A stretch of 64,000 bases of DNA from Symsagittifera roscoffensis (GCF_963678635.1 NC_087070.1:21063461-21127460); one strand, 5' to 3'; shown: positions 43,601-57,478, counted from the stretch's first letter. The notes: generated by a model not told the origin, from the letters alone. Program-made: numbers and translations.

Positions 43601-46069
43601 CGTAGCAACAGGTCCAAGGGCACCGAGTCCTTCTGGGATAGAATCTTTATCTCAGCTGCTTTCTCTACAGGTAACTCAGGATGTCCTGGGATTTGATGTC
43701 CAGACTTATCCAACCATCTCGTCAAGGGAAGCGCTACATAAGTTTCTTTATCCAGAAAAGAGAATCCCTCCTTGATTTCTGCCTGATTGGCTTGTTTCTG
43801 TTCTAAACTTTCATAGAACTCGGTTTTCTTGCTGAGGCTGTCAGCATTCTGGTGTTTGTCCCGCATCCTGCGCTCGATTATCATGTGGCAGCCATCTAAT
43901 CTCACTATCCATCTTCCAATATAACTCTGATCCATCGAGTATGTCTTAAAGGGAGCGCTCCCCAAATATGCGCGGTACTTTTCCATAGATGTGACTACTG
44001 CAAACATTTCCGCTTTTGGTGCACCATATTTCATCTCAGTGTCTTTTAACACCTTACTGCCATATGCAATGGGACGGAGAACGGTTCTCCCATTCCAGTC
44101 CTGCCCCTGATGCAGTATTCCCGATGCGTCTGTGTCAAGAACATACATGCCCTTTTCAGTAGGCATGCCTAGCACTGGCGCTTCGCACAGTTCCCGCTTT
44201 ATTTTTACGAAGGCCGTTTGAGCTTCATCGCTCCATTCGAACTTCTTTCCTTTGTTTCGCATCAGCTCCTGCATGGGATACACCTTGTCTGCATATCCTT
44301 TTATGAACTCACGGTAATAATTGGCAAACCCTAGGAAGCTAATGAGCTGTTTGCCCGTTCTGGGAGCCTTCCATGTCAACACAGCTTCTACTGCTTCCGG
44401 GTCCGGCCTCACACCATGCCTGTCCACCTTTCTTCCTAGATACTTGATCGAATCCCTCAGGATCTCGCATTTCGATGGTTTGCATTTTAAGCCTGCTCTC
44501 TTCATGCAGTCAAAGACCTCATCGAGGCGATCAATGTGGTCTTTCAGGGTTGGTGTTGCTATGACCACCTCATCCACGTAACACATCACAAGCTTCCCGT
44601 ACTTCTTAGTCACTCTGGTCAAAGCTTGAGCCATCAGTCTTTGAAAAGTGGCCGTTGCGTTGCACAAGCCGAAGGGAATCCTCTTGCACTGGTACAACCC
44701 CAACTCGCATGCGCATCCGGTCTTTTCTCTGCCCTTCTTACGCCGAGGGACCTGCCAGAAGGCATAACCCAAGTCCAATGTGGTGAAGAACTTGGCATCA
44801 CCAAGTTTAGAGAGGCTCTCGTCTATCCGCGGTATCGGGTACGCATCTTTTATTGTTACCGCGTTCAAGTAGCGAAAGTCGCAACAAAACCTAAGCTGCC
44901 CCCTTTCATCTTCGCCATCACTACCCCGCAAGCCCATGGCAATTTCGAGGGTTCTATCATATCGTATTCGAGCAACAATTCTTTTTCCGCTCGGCACGCT
45001 TCCAATTTATAAGGCGTCATTCGTCTTTCGCCTTCCCTATGGGGAACGGTGCCTTCCTCAAGTTCGATTTCGTGTTCAACGAAGTTACAGCAACCGATAT
45101 CCGCCGTATGTTTTGAAAATACATCCGCGTTCCGATTTAAAACCGCCCGCAAAAATTCAAAATCTCCGTCACCTATTTTCCCTTTTAAGTGTTCTATCTC
45201 TGGCAAAACCGGTTTGTCAGTTCTTAGTTCATATGACGAGGGGCGTTCCGGAAAATTCGAGCAGCTTGACAAGCCGTCGTCCGTCTCGGACTTCAGTGAA
45301 AACAGTTTGTGAATAGATTTCAATTCTTTAATCTTTTTTAAAATTTTATCTTTATTGGCATGACAAGGACAGTCTTTCACACTATATCTCTTCAAGTTTT
45401 GTGTCTCTTCATTGTCGGTCCTCATCGGCAAAGCGTAACCAAGTTTCTTTCCACGCTGGATTGAAACCGTGGTGTCCAGTGTGTTCAATAACACACTAAC
45501 ACACAGTCCGTTTCGAATTACCGAGAAGCTCCGGCCTAAAATCACTGAACTTTGACTATTTGGATTTGGTACCAAACAAACCTGTTTACTATCACTGAAC
45601 GAATTTAAATTTCTCATTCTAAAAATTGCTACTACTGCTTGTCCCGGCTGTAGTTTTACCTTTCTGTCTAAAAAGATTGGTATCTTATTTTCATCTGTTA
45701 TGATTCTATTAATTGGTTTCTTAACATACATCCGGTCCGGGATCCTAATCCTTATTAGACCGTTGTTCAGGTCAATCATCACGTCGAAATTCCTGACAAA
45801 ATCTCTGCCCAAGATGAATTGGTCGGTGTCATCCAGATTCTCTACTACTAGGAAGCTCATCCAAAGATCCCGTGCTCCATGTGCAGGACCGTTATTGGTG
45901 TTCTTCCGGCTACGTAAATCGCTCCTCGATTGGCCGCGGCCAGTGGGAGATTCGTCGGAATTAGATCTTCCCTCGTGAAGCCCATTCTTTCCCAAGTTTT
46001 TATCGGCATCACGCTCACTACCGCTCCTGTGTCCAGAAGACCCGTGACTCCGATTTTCTTTCCGTTGGA
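40632..46069 (-). pseudogene. pol: pol of element B, copy 2 (protease to macro domain)
   Basis: Near-identical to copy 3 with the same lesions: protease frameshift near 45,875, G-run frameshift near 44,903, YVDE at about 44,569, RNase H loss near 43,946, integrase loss near 42,069 and TGA in the macro domain at 40,737-40,739. The RT frame (43,225-44,997) is slightly longer at its C-terminus than in copy 3 because the T run at 43,269 has nine Ts. The protease is fused to the macro fragment of pol copy 1 at about 46,067-46,072. Confidence 0.92.
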
Positions 46070-49000
46070 GGCTCTCAATCTCGTCAAGGACAAGAATAGG
46101 TTTTCCGGGTCCAAGTGCCGCTTCGCCGTCGCCCTCGTCACCAAGAAGCATAAGTACTTTCCCGGTATCTGTGACGCCGCTGGAGGCAAGGCTGCTACGC
46201 CCCCTATTCCGGGTCTTTGCTTCCAAAGGATTTTTTTGTTTTTATATTCTCTCTTAAAACCTGCTGCTTACGCTGTCTTAAAACCCATGTCTACTGTGAT
46301 CGCACATGTTCTATTTGTGAGTATGAAATCGCTGTCTGTTAGTAGTATGCTATTTGAATATTCATTTAGTAAGTTAAACTCTGACTCTCCCTATGTCCCG
46401 TTTCTTAGGTCCTCGCCTGTTTCCGCTTCTAAGTCTCCTGTCTCTCTTGCTATTCTTAATTTTTTTCTCAATAAATTTTAAGTGTGGGGAAATCCTACCC
46501 CCACTCCCCGGACAAAAATATCCATCGACGTCCCCGTCGATCGCATACCGGATTTCAAGTCGTGATTGGAAGCCGGAATGAGTAGTCGCCTTTCCTGGGC
46601 AGCCCAGGAAGGATCTTCTTGTTCGGTTTTCCTGTATTTCATGCTTTCACGATCTACATCTTGAATCGTGACACTGGTCTCCTTTGGGTCCGACGTCATT
46701 TTGCTCAGGCACTCCAAGACACGCAGATTCGTCAACTCTTGTTCGTAGGATTGCTGTTGCTCGTCGTTGAATTCTACCTCGGGTTTTGACCGGTCCTCGA
46801 TCCACTCCTCGTCTTGATCATCGACTATGTCAATTTCCTGTGACACAGTTATATCTTCTAGAACTACTACTTCTTCCACTATCTTCTTTAGATCTATCCT
46901 GTCCACTACAAAGTCGTCGCGATAAGGATTATATTTCTTCTTAGATCTTGTCCTGTCATTCTGTCGAGTCTGTATCGTGAACGGAAGATCTGGTTCCAAA
47001 TTCTTGGGAACCTCCCTTTGTTCAGGGTCTTGCCAGTCCTCTTCTACATCTTCCACTATCTACTACTTCTTCCACTATCTTCTTTAGATCTATCCTGTCC
47101 ACTACAAAGTCGTCGCGGTAAGGATTATATTTCTTCTTAGATCTTGTCCTGTCATTCTGTCGAGTCTGTATCGTGAACGGAAGATCTGGTTCCAAATTCT
47201 TGGGAACCTCCCTTTGTTCAGGGTCCTGCCAGTCCTCCTTTGCGTAGGGTAAGGTTTCTTCATCCGCTTCAAACACCTCGTTTGGATCCAGGTCCAGTGG
47301 TGGACTTGTTCCTTCCTCTACGACTTTATTCCCATCGTTTTTTTCCTGGTGCCCTTCTCGTTGACCTCACTGGCAAGGTCCATCATCAGGTAATCCCCCT
47401 CTTCCATTTCTGCAGGTATACACCAATCTTCTGTCGATGGGTTGTGTGGCTTTATGTTTTCGTAATGAGCGGCTCGGCCAGTACTCAGTCTATAAAAGCG
47501 TCCCTCCTGGTGCACCTCCGTAATCATGAACGGTCCCCTCCACTTTTTAGGAGCTTTTTCGTTCCTTCGGTGGTATGACGTTCTGAAATACCCATACGTA
47601 GTCCCCTACCGAATAAGCTTTTGCAACTGCTGCTTTCTTGTCAAATCTGGGATGGTATGTCGTGGAGTGAGCTTGAGCAACCTGCGAGCGTCTCCTAAGC
47701 TCTTTCGTGAGTTCCCCACAAAAGCTGTTCCATTATCCGATTGAACTGTCATCGGACAACCATGTCTTCCTATCCACGTACTGATCGGGTGATCGCACGT
47801 CTCTTCCGCTGAAGCAGTTATGCAGGGCACGGCCTCTGCATACTTCGTGAAGTGATCTATCATGACCAAGACTTGATTATAACCACTATCTGTCATGCAT
47901 ATCTTTTGGTGATCAATCTGCACCACCTCGTTGAATTCAGACGACTCGATCGACTGCAAAGAAAATCGTAACTTCCTTAGATCCTTGACCAGCTGGCATG
48001 ACAGACATGCTGTTAACCACTTCTCGCATGCCTTTTTCATTGCAGGCCACTCAAAGCGCTTCAGGATCCTCTGATATACTTTGTCGATTCCCTGGTGGCC
48101 CATCTGATCATGCGACCTGAACAAAAGTTCTGTCTGATAGAGTTGCGGCAACACTAGCGCGTTATACTCGTACAGGACTTTGTCTTCTACTCTTCTCTTG
48201 CAAGCCACGATCCCTTCCTTGTTCAGATATAACCTTCCATCTTTCTGCATATAGTACTGTCTCAGAATACGGTAACTGTCTTCCTCGAGGTCTCCTTTGT
48301 CCGGAGCACCATTTTTGATCCACCTTTTCAGGTTGCTTGTCATGCGGTCATTTCTCTGCGCTCTTAGTAGGTCCGAGAGTCTGTATCTTGCCTTCAAGTA
48401 CGTCTTGACCCTCATCTGACTATTCAGCTCATTGGGCTGATGCGTGTCTTCTTCCATCTTAACGCACCAAATCTTTGCCAACGGCTGTGTTTCCTGTTCG
48501 AATGGTTGAAGATCAGTCCTGACTACATCTTTTGTGGCAACAGACTTATCGAAGGTTTCGATACCGCTATTGTTTCCAGCTCATACGCTGCGTTATCAAA
48601 GACTCTTTCACCTGGTAAGAGGTAGCGATCCCTGTCAGGGTCTTGATATACCTCCCTGTCCAGATTCCTTGCTCGAGTCTCCACTAGCAGTGTGTGGATC
48701 GCTAGCTCTGACAGTTCCGATCCTGAGCTCGAGTTCCTGTCTGAGTAGGTGTCAATTCCTGAGTTCCTGGTGTTGTCATCCATTGAAGAGTCTGCGATCG
48801 AGCACGTCTACTCTCCAGATCAGTTCTGTGCCTTCTTCGCATCCATTTGAACTCCCCAGACAAACAATCTTGCACCAGGATTTGTTCAACCTTCTCACCT
48901 ACTTTATCCTGGTCCTCAAAGGTAACGTTTTTTTTTGCGTATCGTTCTCCTGTTCTTTCCGACCGTATGAAGTACTGGTTAAAACCTCGTGGGGTATTGA

Positions 49001-52000
49001 GGATACTAGTTGTTGAACTATTGTCCTACAATCCCTCTCGTTTTCTTTGTGTTGTCGTCTGGACGGCATGATCTTCACCTTCTCACTGACTGTCAGTGAT
49101 GCCACTGCTGCTGCCCACTCGGGGTCATCTCTGGTCACTTCTCTCTCTAACAATCCACCCAGCATCTGCATCACTTGCGGTGAGACCTGCACCGTTTTAT
49201 CCAATAATGAGAGGCTGTTAATGTTCATGCGAGAGAGTTCCTGCTGGACCAGGTTCGAGCGTAGCAACAGGTCCAAGGGCACCGGGTCCTTCTGGGATAG
49301 AATCTTTATCTCAGCTGCTTTCTCTACAGGTAACTCATGATGTTCTGGGATTTGATGTCCAGACTTATCCAACCATCTCGTCAAGGGAAGCGCTTCATAA
49401 GTTTCTTTATCCAGAAACGAGAATCCCTCCTTGATTTCTGCCTGATTGGCTTGTTTCTGTTCTAAACTTTCATAGAACTCGGTTTTCTTGCTGAGGCTGT
49501 CAGCATTCTGGTGTTTGTCCCGCATTCTGTGCTCGATTATCATGTGGCAGCCATCTAATCTCACTATCCATCTTCCAATATAACTCTGATCCATCGAGTA
49601 TGTCTTAAAGGGAGCGCTCCCCAAGTATGCGCGGTACTTTTCCATAGATGTGACTACTGCAAACAATTCCGCTTTTGGTGCACCATATTTCATCTCAGTG
49701 TCTTTTAACACCTTACTGCCATATGCAATGGGACGGAGAACGGTTCTCCCATTCCAGTCCTGCTCCTGATGCAGTATTCCCGATGCGTCTGTGTCAAGAA
49801 CATACATGCCCTTTTCAGTAGGCATGCCTAGCACTGGCGCTTCGCACAGTTCCCGCTTTATTTTTACAGTGGCCGTTTGAACTTCATCGCTCCATTCGAA
49901 CTTCTTTTCTTTGTTTCGCATCAGCTCCTGCATAGGATACACCTTGTCTGCATATCCTTTTATGAACTCACGGTAATAATTGGCAAACCCTAGGAAGCTC
50001 ATGAGCTGTTTGCCCGTTCTGGTAGCCTTCCATGTCAACACAGCTTCTACTGCTTCCGGGTCCGGCCTCACACCATGCCTGTCCACCTTTCTTCCTAGAT
50101 ACTTGATCGAATCCCTCAGGATCTCGCATTTCGATGGCTTGCATTTTAAGCCTGCTCTCTTCATGCAGTCAAAGACCTCATCGAGGCGATCAATGTGGTC
50201 TTTCAGGGTTGGTGTTGCTATGACCACCTCATCCACGTAACACATCACAAGATTCCCGTACTTCTTAGTCACTCTGGTCAAAGCTTGAGCCATCAGTCTT
50301 TGAAAAGTGGCCGTTGCGTTGCACAAGCCGAAGGGAATCCTCTTGCACTGGTACAACCCCAACTCGCATGCGCATCCGGTCTTTTCTCTGCCCTTCTTAC
50401 GCCGAGGGACCTGCCAGAAGGCAGAACCCAAGTCCAATGTGGTGAAGAACTTGGCATCACCAAGTTTAGAGAGGCTCTCGTCTATCCGCGGTATCGGGTA
50501 CGCATCTTTTATTGTTACAGCGTTCAAGTAGCGAAAGTCGCAACAAAACCTAAGCTGCCCCCTTTCATCTTCGCCATCACTACCCCGCAAGCCCATGGCA
50601 ATTTCGAGGGTTCTATCATGTCGTATTCGAGCAACAATTCTTTTTCCGCTCGGCACGCTTCCAATTTATAAGGCGTCATTCGTCTTGAGCCTTCCCTATG
50701 GGGAACGGCGCCTTCCTCAAGTTCGATTTCGTGTTCAACGAAGTTACAGCAACCGATATCCGCCGTATGTTTTGAAAATACATCCGCGTTCCGATTTAAA
50801 ACCGCCCGCAAAAATTCAAAATCTCCCTCACCTATTTTCCCTTTTAAGTGTTCTATCTCTGGCAAAACCGGTTTGTCAGTTTTTAGTTCATATGACGAGG
50901 GGCGTTCCGGAAAATTCGAGCAGCTTGACAAGCCGTCGTCCGTCTCGGACTTCAGTGAAAACAGTTTGTGAATAGATTTTATTTCATTAATCTTTTTTAA
51001 AATTTTATCTTTATTGGCATGACAAGGACAGTCTTTCACACTATATCTCTTCAAGTTTTTTGTCTCTTCATAGTCGGTCCTCATCGGCAAAGCGTAACCA
51101 AGTTTCTTTCCACGCTGGATTGAAACTGTGGTGTCCAGTGTGTTCAATAACACACTAACACACAGTCCGTTTCGAATTACCGAGAAGCCTCGGCCTAAAA
51201 TCACTGAACTTTGACTATTTGGATTCGGTACCAAACAAACCTGTTTACTATCACTTAACGAATTTAAATTTCTCATTCTAAAAATTGCTACTACTGCTTG
51301 TCCCGGCTGTAGTTTTACCTTTCTGTCTAAAAGATTGGTATATTATTTTCATCTGTTATTATTCTATTAATTGGTTTCTTAACATACTTCCGGTCCGGGT
51401 TCCTAATCCTTATTAGACCGTTGTTCAGGTCAATCATCACGTCGAAATTCCTGATAAAATCTCTGCCCAAGATGAATTGGTCGGAGTCATCCAGATTCTC
51501 TACTACTAGGAAGCTCATCCAAAGATCCCGTCCTCCCATGTGGAGGACCGTTATTGGTGTTCTTCCGGCTACGTAAATCGCTCCTCGATTGGCCGCGGCC
51601 AGTGGGAGATTCGTCGGAATTAGATCTTTCCTCGTGAAGCCCATTCTTTCCCAAGTTTTTATCGGCATCACGCTCACTACCGCTCCTGTGTCCAGAAGAC
51701 CCGTGACTCCGATTTTCTTACCGTTGGTGTCGAGGAGATGTGCAGTCACATCTGCTTCGTATCCAATGTGAACCGCGTCTTGCTCCATTATGGCGTCATG
51801 ACCTATCCTACGGATTTAGAGTTCTTCTTCACCCAAATAGATCTGTCCTATTTGGTCACTGTCTGTTGTCACATATGTCCTAGTGTAGATGCTAATCCAA
51901 TCCACGTTCAGCATCACTTGATTTGGTCCATAGACATCCACGTAGCGCCCGTGAAGCTTCTTTATTCGAGGGCCACCCGTTGTTAGTAGTGCTCGCACCG

Positions 52001-52094
52001 CTCTTGACTCAGTGCGTGGCTCCACCTGCGTGGCTCCACCGCTCTTGACTCAGTGCGTGGCTCCAATGGTTCACTCAGATTTCTGATTACCTGG
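46070..52094 (-). pseudogene. pol: pol of element B, copy 1 (adjacent to gag; macro domain truncated)
   Basis: This is the original pol, following gag directly. The N-terminal region (52,025-51,816) and protease frame (51,788-51,327, LLDTGAVVSVMP) are followed by frames at 51,276-50,524 and 50,656-48,899 (RT, RNase H), 48,481-47,606 (H2C2 and integrase) and linker frames to 46,478. It differs from copies 2 and 3 by a few percent but carries the same YVDE (about 50,228), RNase H loss (about 49,605) and integrase loss (about 47,645). The linker holds a 196-bp tandem duplication. The macro domain ends at LTRLR, the chimeric junction. Confidence 0.92.
46864..47255. repeat. 196-bp tandem duplication in the pol linker
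   Basis: ctactacttcttccactatc starts at 46,864 and again at 47,060. The repeated segment encodes EDWQDPEQREVPKNLEP through DRIDLKKIVEEV twice and causes a frame change. Confidence 0.88.
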
Positions 52095-55000
52095 TGTCCC
52101 GCTACCGAGATTATCGATTGTATTTTGCTTCCTTGTGGCACCATACCGAACCTCTACCCGGAGATCACATTTAGTTTCATGCTCAAACTACTTGGTGCTT
52201 TCCTTTATTCGACCTCTGATGCCTCGAAGACATTCAGTTTTTCCTGTAATTTCTCATTTTCCAATTCGAGCTTCATCTTTTGTTCGATCTTCTTCGTTAC
52301 CAACTCCTGCTGGACTCTATTTAGAGCATCCCTCGCGGCTGCCCTATAATGAAGCAGTCAACGGTTCCGGTTCACATGTCTCTTCTGTTACCGCCTACAA
52401 CCTCTTCGTTGCCAGCTCTTGCGGTTTTTTTTTCTGCTCGCCTCAGCTTCACTCAATAGGCGAGCCTTGCTCGTTTTCACACCCGATAAAGCTTCCTCAT
52501 GCCTTGGATGCTTGATGTCTGCTACAGCATCCCAGAATTGCGGACAATCTGATTTAAAATGACCTTCCGAGTTACAAAAGACGCATCTCGGGCCGAATTT
52601 AGCAATTACTCTTCTTATGAAATCTTCATGGTCGACTTTTGACGCATCTTCGTCCTCGAGGCTAAAACCTATTGCTTTCATGCCCTGTTTGTAAGTTGGG
52701 CATGCTGACACACGATGGTCCGTCGAACTGCAAATTGCACAAGAGCGCCTCTTGTCCATATCGTCCCTTGGTTTGTACCAGTTGTTACCTTGGTTTGCTG
52801 GTCCGTTGTTAAAATTGCCATAATTGTTCTTGTAATATCCAGATCTCGATGGAGGCTTCAGCAAAAGATAATCTTTTGACTTGAGTCTCAACTCCTCTGG
52901 TGTTGGCGCATTGGTTGAGAGTGGTGTGCAATGTGTTGCTAACATTGTTCGAAGTTCATCATTCTTCACACCATCGATGAATTTTGAGGCTACTGCCAGG
53001 TTCATCCTTCTGTTTGACTCATCTGGTTGGCAACGCCTTCTCAGCATCTCCAAATTGTCTAGAAACTTGTCTATCGTCTCATCTTCTCGTTGCCTCTGTT
53101 TCTCGAAGCGCATCATTGCTTGGTGTCCCTGCACCCCTGAGCCAAAACGATTTAACAAGATTTCAAAGATTTACTCAGCAGTGTCCCGTTGGTACTGCTT
53201 TTTGGCCATCACGCAGTTTAGGTATGTCCATTCCAAGTTACTGCTAAGCGCACTGCATTCTTGCCTTTCTGATAAGTCCTCTTCCTCAAAATGCAGTTTT
53301 ATCACTTCTATCTAGGTATCGATATCGATACAGCCATCAGATTCGTCTTTGTAGCATCTTGGTTTCTTAAAAACTCTTCTGGACTTTTTGCTACGTTCAA
53401 TGATTCTAGATAACCTCGTAAGAATGTCTCCAAAGACCTGTTCAGAGGTTCAAAGGCTGTGGCTTTTGTTGTAGCTTCTCTTGAATGCCCTGCCTGAGTA
53501 TCATTGCCCCCTGATAAGGGTTCTGCACTTGGAACTTCCCTTCCGTCCGATTCGCTTGAATTGTTTCTTCCTTGGCTCGCATGACTCATCCCTGGGCTCG
53601 CATGACTACTCCCTGGGCTCGCATGACTCCTGTTCCTGAAATCACCTCTCCCAGTCGCATGTGTGCCTTGCGTCGGTCGTTCGTTTGAGGTCTGTCTGTT
53701 GTCAGTTGAACTTCCTCTGATATTTGGACCCCAAGTTCTATTATCCCCTGTGGCATAGCCTGCTGAACTTTCCCTCCCTCTAGTGGATCCATATGTCTTT
53801 CTCCTATTTTGTTGGTCATTGAATTTCACCCTCGGCTCCCTGCTGGTTCCTCCCGAGTTCGATTCCCCATCTTTTGGTCCACTCTTGCTGCCTAGTAGCC
53901 CGTCCAACCTATCCATGATAGCCTGAGTTCGCCTCTCCAAGATCGCATCTATCTTTGTGTCAAGAGTCCCAAGAGTCTGCCTTTGTTGAATTCTCAACTT
54001 CTCCATGTCGTCTCTCAATCGTGACTCTCTCTGTTCCGCTTCCCTTGTCATTCGCGACAAGTTCTTCGCCAAGGTTCATCCGTTCTTTCCTTCAAGCGTT
54101 TTTCGCTTCTACCAATTTCTTTTCTGTTGTGGTTTATTTCTTCGGCAGACTTTCTCTCTCGACGTGGACTGCTCTTTCTAGTTCACTCATTCTTATGGAC
54201 ATCTATTCCTTCTGTTGTCCTATGCTGCCCACTATGTTGGTCAAGGCTTCTTCAATTGATACTCCGTTGTCCAATAGTGGCGTCACAAGTGGCGGTGTCA
54301 CCCTGTCGATCCCAGGTAGTTTGGTGCTGGTCGAGATTCGGGCTTTGATTCTCTGCCTCGACGTCTTTCCATTATCCATCTCTGGATCCGCCGGTGCGTT
54401 GCTTAGCCCTTTGTTTCTACTCTCCCCAGTTCGCAATTCCAAATTCGTCATACTCACAAAGTCTCCTGACTGGCCCGATGTGTTTGTGGTTTTGCTTATT
54501 GTCCTCACTACACCAAATTGGTCCATGGTGCCAGTCCCTTTGTCAGTGTATGCTTCCTTCTCCTGAGTCGAACTATTGAGGCTAACTCGAGATCCAAAGT
54601 CCACTTGCTCGTCATCGTCCTCTTCTTCCTCGCCTGTACCCGCTCCCATTGTAAATGGAAAGAGGTTTCCGAAAGTGTTCTTCACTCTCTCTGAAAACGA
54701 TGAAGACGTTGCCTGTTTCTCTGTCACGCCGGCCATCATGGTGTTGTCTGTGGGAGATTTTCTAGTTGCCACAATTTCAGTAGAGAGGTCGGACAGTTCC
54801 GACATCTCCTCTCGGTCCAGTGTCCCGGTGAAAGTGGCAAAATCTTGGCCTTGTACTACCGGAGTAGATTCACTAGCCAGCTTTCTGTTTCCTCTCCCCT
54901 CCGGTCCATGTATTTCCTGGTCCTCATCCATGACCTGGTCCTTATGGACCTCCACTTCTAGCACTAGCATTGTTTTTCGCTCTTCTGAAGATTTTTGACT

Positions 55001-55162
55001 CCTGGTCTCAACCATTCTGTCTGAAATCGTCTCCCCATTGTCGGTCCGGGTTCGTATGATCCTTTCCACAATCGGGTCGGTCATTGCTTTTCTCTGTTTC
55101 TCAGGTATGTATTTCCTTGAGCTATTACTCAGTTCAGGTATCCTTGACTTGTCTAGACTCAT
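52095..55162 (-). pseudogene. gag: gag of element B, broken
   Basis: AUG at 55,162. Three frames in order, 55,162-54,203, 54,072-53,308 and 53,158-52,388, align with element A gag. The first is an acidic N-terminus and the second a coiled coil plus Ser/Gly/Arg-rich linker with short tandem units near 53,580-53,630 (gggctcgcatgact). The third has the capsid region (NRFGSGVQGHQAMM, FIDGVKNDELRTMLA) and two CCHC knuckles, CAICSSTDHRVSAC and CVFCNSEGHFKSDC. In-frame stops near 53,312 and 53,172 interrupt the capsid. A remnant of the C-terminal helix extends to about 52,100. Confidence 0.9.
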
Positions 55163-55926
55163 TTAAAATTTATCACTTCTTACTGTCTATACACTCAATT
55201 CGATTGCTAGTGTCCTTTTAGTCTAACTACTTATAACAATAACACAACAAAATAATTTTCAAACGTTTCTATTAAATAGTGACCATGAATCCTTGTATGT
55301 TATCACAGTACAGAGTGTATACAATTTATTCACAATGATCGATTTTTAGTGGTAAATAGTGAAGCTAGCACAGTATGATGATATAAATCTATTTAAAAGA
55401 TAGTGTTCTCACTGCCCAATCAAGCACAAATATTATTGATTTAAAACCAAAAATGACAAAAGTAAGAATATTTTTTCCGGAAAACTTATGTGTTTTGTAA
55501 TTTTAGTCAGTCGCAATACAATAGTCGAACTTGTCGTTAAAGAAAGAGCTTTCCCTGCTTGGTGCTGCACCAAACAGACAAAACTTGGAGGCAGTAATTT
55601 TCTCAAGTGGGCGTCTATTGCACCCACCGAGTCTTGTATAACCTATCTGCCTCCGAACTGCCCAAGCTAGACCTACTAAAATCCTCAGGACAATCACTTT
55701 TCTCAAATACGTTTTGGATTTCAATCCACACCAATGAGTTGCACACTCTTGATCAATTTAAACTTAGTGTCGCGAATGTCCGAGCTTAGACCTGTTTTGT
55801 TTTGGCTTGATTTTTTTTATAAAAGGCAAGTTACCAGTGCAATCACTGGTTCCCAGCTTATCTCTTAATAACCTAATACCTTTAACTACTTTCTTTTCTG
55901 TTGTCTTCTGAAGTCTTGACAAAACA

Positions 55927-56166
55927 AAACCCCTCCAGGTTGACAAAATTAGGACCCCTCCGGATTAAAAAAAAACAGGACCTCTCTGGATTGGCAAAAA
56001 CAAGACCCTTCCGGATTAGTAAAATTGGGACCCCTCCGGATTGGCAAAAAAACTCCTCCGGATTGGCAAAATCAAGACCCCTCCGGATTGGGAAAAATAA
56101 GACCCCTCCGGATTGGGAAAAAGATGACCACTCCGGATTGGGACCCCTCCGGGTTGGTAAAAATAG
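55927..56166. repeat. About ten imperfect 25-bp repeats (gacccctccggattggcaaaa)
   Basis: Units of 15-27 bp each carry CTCCGGATTG followed by an A-rich tail of variable length. The same core (gacccctccggattc) forms one arm of a hairpin in the element B LTRs. Confidence 0.92.
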
Positions 56167-57409
56167 CTTCTCGGAGACTTTCTAAATTTTCACCCGATAC
56201 CTTTCCGGATACGTTCTCCGATGCTTTTAAGCTGTTCGAACTAACTAGGAAGGGTGTTTCGTCTTTCCCAAGACCGCTCCGGATTGAAGTTAAGCCTCTT
56301 ATTTGACAATTCACCCTAATGGTGAAGGGTCTTATCGCTAGCCTAGTTTCGACTTGACTAAGGTTTTCTGGTGCCCTTTGCCTTCCCTTTTTGTCTAGAA
56401 CAGCGTAAAATTGCCTTATTCAACCATTAGTACCCTCTGGTAGGGGTGTAAGGACAAAAAAACTTTTTTTATAAAAACGGTAAGGGTCTACCTTCCCTAA
56501 TTGGTGAATTTGCTGGAACAAAATACTAAAAAATTTTCACGCTTACTTTTTTGAATAATTGATGCTTCATTTAGTAAGCGCAGCTAATTTCTGATCTAAT
56601 GGTATTAAGATCAACTGGACCTGTCCAGTAGTTCCAAAGTTTTTAACCAAAAGTTCTTTTTTCTAAGGTCAGAAAATTTCTCTCTTATAGGTTCCGTCTA
56701 ACTTTTTTCGCAATTCTGTTCTTTCCGAACTAAAATTTATTGATCCGATTTCAAAAGGCCTGTATTCTTCTTGCTCATTGCAAAAAACCCGATCTGAAAC
56801 GCTCTAGCTGAATCAATTTGCCAAAAACTAGGCTATTTGGACCCCTCCGGATTGATGAATCCACTAAATCAAACACATGAAATTCGATTTCTCTGTAACC
56901 CGGAAGATTATCGGCAAACGGGTTTTAAAACCTGTCGAATCACTAGTGGACGTTGTCCGAACAACAATTTTTACTGTCCTAACTCAAAAATTTCAAAAAA
57001 TTTTCTTATTTTATAGCGTTTCGTTCATTCAAAAATCGTGAAAGTTCGGTTTTTGGTACCCAAATAGTTCCAACCACTACTGAACTAAACTCAACCGGTT
57101 CTACATATTATACTAGTACAGTTACAATGTAACTCACTAGTTTAGCGCTTTTTTCCGTTTCAAACGATATAGGAGTATTATTATAGGCTGTATAAATAAT
57201 AATATTAGTAATACTATACCCCTCCGGGTTTGTTCAATATCCGAATTATGGTGCTTAAGTCAGAATTTTGCAGTTCGGTGAAGGGTCACTACAGTGCAGC
57301 ACTGTCGAGCACCCCACAGATTAATATCCTACTTTTTGTACCAAAAGGGATACAAAACTTGTTAACGATACCCAACAGTCGATTGTTGTTGTCGTTGAGC
57401 CCCTTCGTG

Positions 57410-57465
57410 GCATTAACGTGCTTGAATACTCAAATTAGCATTAACGTGCTTGAATACTCAAATCA
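57410..57465. repeat. 28-bp direct duplication
   Basis: gcattaacgtgcttgaatac is repeated at 57,410 and 57,438, each followed by tcaaat. Confidence 0.9.
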
Positions 57466-57478
57466 CCCTAGAGTAGAA

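Larger units (their letters stand above)
37232..46991. repeat. 9.76-kb tandem duplication, copy 2
   Basis: Direct repeat of 27,473-37,231, offset 9,759 bp and then 9,760 bp after the T-run indel. The right end continues into unique element B sequence at ttccaaattcttggg. Confidence 0.97.
55163..57478 (-). other. 5' leader of element B (non-coding)
   Basis: A 2.3-kb AT-rich stretch with no credible gene. It contains the 25-bp repeats at 55,927-56,166, further lone copies of the ccctccggattg motif at 56,839-56,853 and 57,220-57,230, and a 28-bp duplication at 57,410-57,465. Confidence 0.65.

Noticed and set aside
55927-56166. CRISPR-like look of regularly spaced 25-bp repeats
   Set aside because: Spacers are only A-rich tails of variable length, there are no unique spacers or cas genes, and the context is a eukaryotic retroelement.
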